Below are positions 55,931 through 64,000 of a DNA stretch of 64,000 nt, piece after piece. The DNA is taken from positions 124,001 to 188,000 of the forward strand of contig JANUWI010000002.1 in the NCBI GenBank assembly GCA_025504975.1, given 5' to 3'. Positions within the stretch are counted from its first letter, which is position 1, and each line of letters begins with the position of its first letter. The DNA is from Plenodomus lindquistii (lineage: Eukaryota > Ascomycota > Dothideomycetes > Pleosporales > Leptosphaeriaceae). The translations under genes and the position numbers were made by a program. The notes beneath the pieces are model-generated. The model saw nothing but the letters and a program-made list of their open reading frames with translations. It was not told the origin of the DNA and did no database searches.

Positions 55931-56801
55931 TGTCTTACCTCCCACAGAGCCTCGAAAGCTGCAAAAGCCGTGGTGTACCTGCAATGCTGTCAGCCACAAA
56001 TTCAAGTTATGACTGCTAGATTTGCGTACGAAGATTTTGGCGGGGAATGTCCAGCCATGACGGCGGAAGGGAAGTTTAGGTGCTATTGGTGAGAAGGAGT
56101 GCTAATCGCGGTCACCGGTCACTCGATTAGCAACGCGGCTGGCTGTGTCGAAGGCTGGCGCGCACCTGGGGGGTACTGGTGAGATGGTGTGTTTGCTATT
56201 GTCGATTGGCACCTGCACAGTGCGAAGAAGCGTGCGTGTTTGCTAGGTGCAGTATGTAACACGGGAATGCGCATCTTGGAACCCCACTGAATCAAAGGTC
56301 GAACGTGCTTCGTGGTATTCAGTGTTGGAAGGTACCGGGATTGGTGCTGATACCGGTAGGGTGCCCCAACAAACGACAAAGGACAAACGATAGCACCTGC
56401 CTTCACTCTCACTCTTGCAGAATCAATGGGATTAGCGGGGTCTGTGTGCGGGCCGTTTGGGACTGGGTATCGCAGGTGCACTGTACCATTGCACTCACTA
56501 TCTGGAGTTGGGTCCCGGCTCACAGCATGCAGGTCGAGTCGCGACGTACTCAAGCGCCCGGGTCATCTGTTACCCACGTGATTTGACACTTGCTCGAGCT
56601 GCTGCCAATCGTGAATCACGTAGGTAACGGACTACCCGTGCACACTAGTAATCTCTGTCAATGAAACCCCAAGTACTTTGAGGCAGATTTAGGAATGTCG
56701 GATACATTTTGCTGAGCTAGTGTTTGCTGCAAATATCATAGACGGAAGATGATTGCAATTTTATTGACGCTATATTTCAGAAGAAGAACATCCTGCTACG
56801 C
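55931..56801. other. Intergenic region
   Basis: About 870 bp. Open frames at 56119-56553 (minus) and 56305-56586 (plus) overlap and show no family features. Confidence 0.5.
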
Positions 56802-59016
56802 TTATGCTATGACTACACCTCGATCTTGTGCCTTCAGTCTGTCGAAAGCTCCACAGAATTCACTAGAAGACCTGGCAATGGCTACTTCTTCGCCTTTCTC
56901 CGCATAAAACCCAGCGGCGGCATATCGTAGACTAGAAGAGCTATTAGAATGCACGACGCCGAATTGGAGGCCTGGACGGTCCGGATCTGGCTGTAAAGCC
57001 TTACCGGCTACCCAATGTTCATCTTTCACCTCAAAAGCGACTACCTCCTCTTCACTATACGACTTCATTAAATAAGCTGAACTGAGAAATGAAACATCAG
57101 CAGCCAGTGGATTAAACCACCCAACGAGCCTTTTCCCACATCGAGCGGCCATAACCACACCGCTGGTGTTCTGTCCGCCTAGTGCTATGCTCATGTGTGG
57201 ATGCACAGTCCACTTATGAGCTGGACTTGTTGGTTGGACGGCGGCTGTAACATGAACGTTCTCACTCGGATGTTCGAAACTTAAGCCTCCACCGTCGCTT
57301 GCCATCAAATCTCCGTCAGCGCTGTCGGCGTTCAGATCAACGATTGGGAGATCAACGACAGCAATCTTCGAGATTTCGCTTGGGTTGTCCGTCGTATGGA
57401 TAAGGGGAAGCGCTAGTAATGAGATGGGTCCGAGAATACCAACAAGTCGCGGAAGTTTTGAGCTCGTATCAAAGATCTTGCGACGACCGTTGTACATTGC
57501 TGCGAGCACATATAGTATATGAGCCCGGCTCGCCCTTTTATCCCTCCTTAGACAGCGACCGAGCTGAGTGCACATGGCCAGAAATGTCGTACTCTATGTA
57601 CCCCAAATACCGTGGAAGAAGGCCGCAGTCTCCACTAAATCGAAAGATAGAAGCTTTTGCAGCAGCTGGTAGTAGAATCCGAAGATAAAAGCCTGGTACT
57701 TGAAGTACACAGAGTTAAATTCTGGCTCGCGTACCACGTCAATGTTGTCGACTTTGACTAAATAGTCTTGTGCGACGTGACTGTGGAGCCACCGCAAGCT
57801 GTCTGCTGGTTCACCCATCACGATCTCCTCCAACGCATTGTGTGTTTTCTCGGTATCCACAGGAATGCCCTGATCGGCCAGCATTCCAATATGCGGATCA
57901 TATCTTTTGTGGACACGGGCAACGTCGGGGATTTGAAAGCTGTAGTATACTTCCGTCGCATGTCCATATGGTCCATCGGCTTCACCGACTAATTCGAGAA
58001 GAAGAGCAGCATCCTTGCCGTACTGCCAGGCTTTAGTCATATCGCTCACCAAAGCGCGTTTGACTCCAAGTGCATCGATCATAGACTCGGGCTTGTCGCG
58101 AGGCCAAGAGATCTGGAGGGCCCGGGAACCCAGACCTCTTGGGATTGGTGTCGCCATGGAAGTCAGATCCCAGGAAGATCTATGACCAGCGCGATACGTA
58201 ACACAAGCTTGACTTTCGCGGACAGGGTTTCCGTCTGTACACAGGTCAAGATCGACCTTTTTCCAAGCCTCAGCGATAGAGAAAGCAATCGGAGACATAG
58301 CACTGAAGACTGTCGAATCTCCTCTAAGAAGCCAAAGAAGCATGTTTTCCGTATCTTTCATCTCTGCTTCGTTAAGCTGAGGAACAGCACGTGTCGGAAG
58401 CTGACCAGGTACGCCATCCGAGAGGCTCTTTTGTATCTCTTGCTTAATTGAGTGTGCTATGTTTCTAGCATAGCCGAAGGACCTCCAAGACTCGATATTC
58501 CTCTTGATGTGCACTCTCAGAGCAAGTGCAGTGTCGTCTTTACGGTCCAGCACCTGAACGAATACGCGGATAAGAAGTTCCTGAATCCCACTTGACGGCA
58601 AGCATACATCCAACGCCGAAGTGATCGCAACCATGACCCACGTGAAGCTATCCACGCCGTCTTGGGTGTTTTTATTCTTTCTTTGGTGGGTTATTTGTTG
58701 TACAGAAGAGTCACATGGTGGACTTTGCACAATCCTGCCCTTTACTTTCACGCCTCGATAGACGAAATTCATCATCGGCCATCTCTTCTCCATTTCGCGT
58801 GCATCCACAAGACCACCCCTCTTGAGTACAGCCTCCCGATCTTCGTCAAGGACATCAGAGATCTTTGTCGTTTTGTCCCGCGCGAACAAAGTTGCCAAAT
58901 TTCTTGCCTTGATCGATGACCAAGGCTAGGTCTGAGATTGATAGGCCTAGCTGTATTAGGCCGTTGGTGCCTGCCACAATCAAGACGGCCATTGTTTGTT
59001 GGGTAGAAGAGGACAT
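56802..59016 (-). pseudogene. Conserved fungal protein gene with in-frame TAG and a frameshift
   Basis: From an ATG at 59016 the minus strand reads a hydrophobic opening (MAVLIVAGTNGLIQLGLSISDLALVI) and KKFGNFVRAGQNDKDL, then hits TGA near 58855. One frame over, coding continues at once with SDVLDEDREAVLKRGGLVD and runs about 410 codons to FFHGIWGT, then TAG at 57594-57596. The same frame resumes beyond it with STTFLAMCTQLGRCLRRD and runs to a TAA at 56802. Continuous protein-like sequence on both sides of each lesion points to one gene of about 730 codons with one frameshift and one nonsense change. I do not recognise the family. A sequencing error could explain the frameshift, and an unseen intron between 58859 and 58921 is also possible. 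The TAG is not removed by any plausible intron I found. Confidence 0.65.
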
Positions 59017-60277
59017 CTCGTTAAAAGCTAGACTCGATGTCATAACACAAGACGCTAAGTCACACTGGGCTCCACAATTAACTTCCAAGAGAGCGAAGGT
59101 TACTCGAAGGGACGGTGACAGACGATGTGGGCATGATTTGAGCTAGAAAGCCCGCCGCCTGTTTGTCACCGGTCAACCAGACAGCTGGTGTGTAGCTATT
59201 GGCTAGAGTTCGACAGCCACAAACGCATCATGATTGTGCGTTCTGCAGTCCAGGTAGGCCTTATCGCGAGAACAATTCAGCCATGGGCTCGCCTTATTGA
59301 TACGCGTAAATGTCATTGAAGTCTAATATCATTTATTGGCTATATCTTTCCATGGACATAGGTCAGCCCTGGCTGACCGGAAAAGCGGTAGACGATGTTC
59401 AAAAGTCGCCTGACCAGTGATGACGGACTTCCCACAATTTGCCACCTAGAGCTCATGTGCGCCTGACGTAAGGCAAACTTTTCTTGTCAGCAGAGCCACG
59501 ATGCTGTGTGGCATGCAGTCTGTTCAAACCGGTGTACACCCAATCGTACTTATGGTATCGACCTCTTAAGCCCTACGTCACAAGGCTGTGCTCTAAACGC
59601 CACCGTATTGGCAATTTCCGGGCCCAAACGCGTCTAAACATTGATGAAAGCGCATGGTTATCGAAGGAATTTGATGGCAAATGAGGTAGCTCAGAATAAT
59701 CTGATGCAGTATGCAGGAGAGAACGTCCAGTGAGGAAAGTGATGCGTATCCAGCCCCCTGCTTGGGTGCCTAGTGTTCTGGCAGGGGTTGCGCTAATGGA
59801 ACGCGACGCTGAAATGTACACTATTATGGTAGCGTGTGCTGTTATATCGTAAACAGTAGCAAACGATTTAGCAAGCTCGTTGCAAATATTCCATTACGCT
59901 CCCTGAACCAAGATCAGCAAGCATGCTGGCGGTGGAGCATTACACTCGATGCACAAAACGAGGGTATGGTAGGTAGCGGAAAAGTCAGATAATCAGAACA
60001 TTGAGAAGCATACAGAGTGCGGGGGAAAATCGCAAGAGAGCTGGTTGGAGATGGTGACGCAGGAATCAAAAGCTCTTGGGGAGGAGGAAAGCTGGTGATC
60101 GTTAGTCAGGGTCTATGTGTGAGATTCAAGTGAATGCAAAGAGCGCTTTGCTTGAGAGATTCACGGATATCAACTACCTTGGGATAGAACCAGGTAGGAG
60201 ATTTGACGTGTTCATTGACTTTAACCATCACCCAAGCACAGCTAGAATGGACAATACCGCCCCCAAAATGAAAGATC
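59017..60277. other. Intergenic region
   Basis: About 1.26 kb between two minus-strand genes; it holds the promoter of the broken gene and the 3' region of the AAA+ gene. Nothing recognised. Confidence 0.5.
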
Positions 60278-62540
60278 TCATCGGTTTCCAATCTCCCGAG
60301 CATACTCTTCATCCCCATGCCCATGCACATCAGAGACATAATTCTCAAAGTCGACCGTCACCTGCAAAGCCTTGTCGATGTGATAATATCGCAGTGGCTC
60401 GTTATTATTGAACTTCGCCAACTGCCGAGCGTTATTTACTGTGTTCCTGATCTGTCGCCCATTCAAGGAGTTTCGCGCCAGAGTCCCCAATTTCTTTTGA
60501 ATGTCATCAAATTTTGCATTCTCTCCGCTTTCAGAGAGTGCTTTCATCAGATTGGACCAGATGTCTTTTCGGCTGCCCTCGTCTAGTGGTGGGTAATGCA
60601 ATGCGAGCTGCACACGTGATTTGAAAGCTTCATCGAAGGTGCCAATGCGATTGGTTGTCAAAATCAAAATGCCATCGTAGTACTCCAAAACGCGCAGGAA
60701 GACTGAGACAAGGGCGTTGCGTTGCATGTCCATTTTTGTGCGCTCCTCAAGGAACACGTCCGCTTCATCGAGAAGGACTACGCAGCCCCATTTGCTTCCG
60801 ATAAAGAGGACCGATTCGAGATATTTCTCCACGCTTTCTGGATCAGTACCAATATCGCCGCAGGTCACACGGTAAAGCGGTCGCCCAGCCAGTTCGGCCA
60901 CACTTTCGGCTGTAAGAGTCTTGCCTGTGCCCGGTCCACCATGTAGCAGAATTATGAGGCCTTCTCCCTTGCCTTCCATGAAGTCAGACTTTACTTCGGT
61001 CTTACCGATGTGAACGGTGATCAAAGCTCTGATGAGTTCTTTCTTCTCCTCGGACAAGACTAGTCGATGGTCGAATGTCGACTTGTCCCACGGAATGTCT
61101 TGGATGTGTTTTACTAGCAACCAATCTGTTTTTGGATTTAGCATTTGTAACCCGATTCAGCAGGGTCACGTAGCATACTCCATTTCTTGTTGTGAAATCC
61201 ATACCCACGCAACCTTGCTGGCAGTAAGAGAGTGAAAGGCTCAGGCGGTGGATGCTCATCATTCATGACGCTGTCCTCGAGCTCAATGCGATCCGATGGC
61301 TTCTCCTCTTCGCCGTGCATCAACTTGTAGGTTTCGGTATCCACCATATATCGCAAATTGGCCTATTGATGTCAGCGGACATGCTTTTTTGGGCCCAGCG
61401 AAGCAACTATACCACTTGAATTTCCATGCTGTTCTGTGGCACACAGTAACTGACAAATCTTCGAGAGCGGCATTTCCAGAAACTTTCACCTCGAGCTCTG
61501 AGTTCGTCTGCAAGTCCTTCGTCCGCGTATTCTAGAGGATATACTTGTAGGTCATGGATGGAAATTCTGTCGTTCTCTGAAGGCCAGGGAATGTAAAGAT
61601 CAACGGTCTTGCGGAAGAATTTTCCATCAAACTCCCATGTCCAGCAACGCATTTGAAGAGCGCCATCGAGTTGTACTGGACATGTTTCACACACGTGAGC
61701 TATAGGCTGCCCAGAGTCGAATGTCACCACCATCGCACCCGGTCGATATAGCTTGGTCCAGTGTTTCTTGTTGACCAGGCCTATCTTGAACAGCATCTCT
61801 GCCTCGGCATATTCTGGACCAACGCGTTGATCCAGGTAGTCATATAAGCCATTGATGTGCTCACGATGTATTGGGGCCAGTTCGTGGGTCTTGGATCCGG
61901 TCAGTAGTGACTTTCGATGGTAGAGTTGTAGGTACGGGTACTCCAGATTGTCGGCTTCGGTCAATTCCGTGAGTGAATCTGCATCATCCGTCTGCAGCAA
62001 CTCCAAGGCTTCTCTCAGATCTTCGTAAAGCATAAGTATCTCCTTTTCGGCCTTTGCTTCGTTGCCGTTCTGCTGAAGGACATGGAAAAATGGCCTAGCC
62101 TGAGCTGCGATGTTTGAATCCATTTTGGGCATTGGCAGACGTTTGAACTCCTGCTTAGTGCGCTCATGATGAGCGATGCAGTTGTATGTTATAAAAACCG
62201 CGAAATGGAGCCCGCCATGATCCTCGAGATAATCTTCCAAATCGAGAATACGCTCTTGACCGCGCAGCGCTGTCGTTCGATTTGCGCCTACGAGCAGGCG
62301 AGGGATGCCGACGTAGTCCGAACTAGGGTCATGCTGCTCGTGGTATCTCTTATTGCGATCGCATAACACCCGATGGATAACAACATGTGATGGAGCGACC
62401 AGATGATGGGTGTCCGAAAGGTGCAATCTTTTCGTCGAGCCTTGTTTCTCTGGCCCCGGGCTGCTGGGGCTTTTGGTCGCCTCTCTAGACCTTTTCTTTC
62501 CTGTGTACATCGTCTTTCCGATGGGAGAGTGTACCCTCAA
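60278..62540 (-). CDS. AAA+ ATPase of the fungal DUF7025 type
   Basis: Three exons (62540-61413, 61362-61179, 61125-60278) with introns of 50 and 53 bp give about 719 residues. The N-terminal half has the DUF7025-type pattern (LYHRKSLLTG, GPEYAEAEMLFKIGLV, LYRPGAMVV, CWTWEFDGKFF) and the bridging GFHNKKWNWLLVKHI is formed only after splicing. The AAA module follows: Walker A GGPGTGKT at 500-507, Walker B VVLLDEADVFLEER with Asp557-Glu558, sensor 1 LILTTNR and an Arg-finger region FKSRVQLALHYPPLDE. Proteins of this class are abundant, often lineage-specific, and uncharacterised; ATP-driven remodelling is inferred from the motifs. The start may be 62540 or the next in-frame ATG at 62510 (MYTGKKRSRE). 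Confidence 0.85.
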
Positions 62541-63499
62541 GTTTCGAAAACAATATAAAAAGCACGGCTGTTATGTTCAGGTTTGGATCGAAGACTGGAC
62601 TGGCAGGAGCAAGGCTTTGGTGGGGCGAGCGTGGCTTTAAATCTCGTGCATAACGCAGCTCAGCCCCCACGCCATGCTACATCGACTCAGCCTTGTAGTT
62701 CAGGCAGCCAGCTTCATTGACAAGCCCGCCGTGAGGATCAGCCTTGTGCAACACTGTCAAGTCGCTTGGTCTAAGGTCCTCGTGTCTTCCTCATACTCGA
62801 CATCGGCCTAATTCATGAAAAGCGTCTTCATTTTTGACTGGGAGCACTTACAAATATGGACCCAGTGGGCCAGGTTCATGAAGAGTCTCCTCGGTCGGAA
62901 TTTGGCCCTACACCTCGCTATAGTCCACCGCACTCGATGACGTTTCTGTTCTTGCTCTGTGTTGCAGCGACAGAGGCGGTGACAACCAGGCTGAAACTAA
63001 ACACCAACATCTATCGAGCATTCTTGTGCTATGCAGTTATTCTAACTCTGCGCCAGGTCTATTGCAGACCGTGAGGATGGCAAGGATCTAGCCTAATGCT
63101 GCGCATACTACATTATTTGATCATCCGAAGTATCCTTCTTTTTCGCTTGCATTATATAGCGATGCCTCCTCTCTACTGAACAAAAGCTCTCCAGTCTTAA
63201 CATGAACGAGTAAACCGGTGAGATTCACACAAGCGCTCGCACATGGATGGAACAGAGTGAACGAATATGATGCAAATCCTGTGTTCTTGAGAATATATCT
63301 CCAGAGTGTAAGGCCCAGCCAGTCTACATCAGACATCGGCTGACCTTGGGTGGAACAAACAACTTTGTGTAGACAATTATCGTGATACTGTAGTCGCCAT
63401 ATACCTGAATTGTACTCCTGATCTCTCAGCTAGTTCCCGGGCGCTCAAAATATGCTGCCCGTATCTGCCTCGCACTTTTGATGCTTTACCCTCGGAAGC
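62541..63499. other. Intergenic region
   Basis: About 960 bp. A plus-strand frame at 62856-63074 and a minus-strand frame at 63121-63336 are short and unrecognised; the latter has protein-like composition but no family match. Confidence 0.4.
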
Positions 63500-64000
63500 T
63501 CAGAAGAAATCGTCCGGAGAAGGTATAGTTGAGATCCTAGAGCCCCGATAACTGAATGTATCGACCATGTTGTATTGCGATGTGATATAGTTGAAGGGCG
63601 GTGGGTTAAGGTTTGGTGCGGAATAAGCCTCAGGTTGCTAGCCCGGGTGGGCGTATATATTTTCAAAGGCCGCGAGGTCTGACGAGTAATCACTTCCAAT
63701 TGTCTCGGTGACTCGAATGCTAGGATTGGGATTCGACGCGACCCGCTGACGACGATCGATTTCTTGTGGTAAAGTGGTTTTGGCATGGTTGATATCGCTC
63801 CGGATACTCGTACTGTCGCTGCGTACAAATTCATCTTCACTCAGTCTGTCCTGTAGCAGTGTCAAAGCTCTCGCAAGCTCTAGGTCCGGCAGTCGTCTGG
63901 GCTGAATGAGATCTCGGCGCTCTTTCCCCCCATCTTCTGGAGCAAATTTGTCGAGATAATAGGTTTCTTGTTTTTCATATGCTCCTTCCCAATAGTATGG
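63500..64000 (-). CDS. 3' part of an unrecognised gene running off the right edge (in-frame TAG at 63638)
   Basis: The minus strand is open from the window edge (codon starting at 64000) through YLDKFAPEDGGKERRDLI, LPDLELARALTLLQDRLSE and SDLAAFENIYAHPG to a TAG at 63638-63640. The frame stays open for another 45 codons after it (PEAYSAPNLNPPPFNY, then ISTIPSPDDFF) to a TGA at 63500-63502. The composition is the same before and after the TAG, so the TAG may be a recent nonsense change or the true end. The visible part is hydrophilic, with no domain I recognise; the 5' part lies outside the window. Confidence 0.5.

Noticed and set aside
56119..56586. 144- and 93-residue frames on opposite strands
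   Set aside because: Mutually overlapping, no family match.
57594..58898. A separate gene starting at Met 58898
   Set aside because: The sequence just upstream in the neighbouring frame is part of the same protein, so this is better explained as a frameshifted gene than a new start.

Overview
The window is nuclear DNA from a filamentous ascomycete. Almost every gene is split by 48-60 bp GT-AG introns with CTAAC/CTGAC-like branch sites. The protein families are typical of Pezizomycotina: a killer-toxin-like (subgroup C) chitinase paired with a LysM protein, Zn2Cys6 regulators, and DUF7580, DUF6594 and DUF7025-AAA families. Several broken genes carry TAG/TGA stops of the kind left by repeat-induced point mutation (RIP). 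Dothideomycetes (Pleosporales) fits well, but that is inference. No tRNA, rRNA, CRISPR array or intact transposon was recognised.

Layout, left to right. 0.5-7 kb: an RRM-R3H RNA-binding protein (Pin4/Cip2 type) and the heat-shock factor hsf1, with a perfect heat-shock element about 1 kb upstream of hsf1. 7.8-15.3 kb: a secreted triple-LysM protein (minus) head-to-head with a 12-exon chitin-binding GH18 chitinase that has a long killer-toxin-like C-terminus. 15.9-19.9 kb: two unrecognised genes, one with a 21-bp tandem repeat. 20.3-24.7 kb: the mitochondrial DEAD-box helicase mss116 and a secreted Ser/Thr-rich protein with a PAN/apple-like segment. 27.3-29.6 kb: a forkhead factor without an FHA domain. 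29.6-33.2 kb: a gene-poor, AT-rich stretch that holds a decayed DUF6594 gene.

33.2-41.9 kb is an accessory block. It has a protein joining C2H2-type fingers, a Zn2Cys6 cluster and an HMG box, a divergent DUF7580 protein, and an alpha-oxoamine synthase made of two fused halves, the second of which lacks the PLP lysine. 42.6-49.8 kb is a housekeeping block: argJ, an unrecognised single-pass membrane protein, then two tight divergent pairs, bud31/nuo14.8 and rpc19/his3. 51-52.4 kb: a secreted FAD-dependent amine-oxidase-like enzyme.

54-64 kb is accessory and partly decaying. It has a broken ThDP-dependent decarboxylase/acetolactate-synthase-like gene, a conserved fungal gene with an in-frame TAG and a frameshift, an intact DUF7025-type AAA+ ATPase, and the 3' part of a gene that runs off the right edge. 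The contrast between clean housekeeping genes and TAG-riddled accessory genes is the strongest large-scale pattern in the window.

Exon coordinates were worked out by hand from splice signals and reading-frame phase; each intact model stays in frame to its stop.
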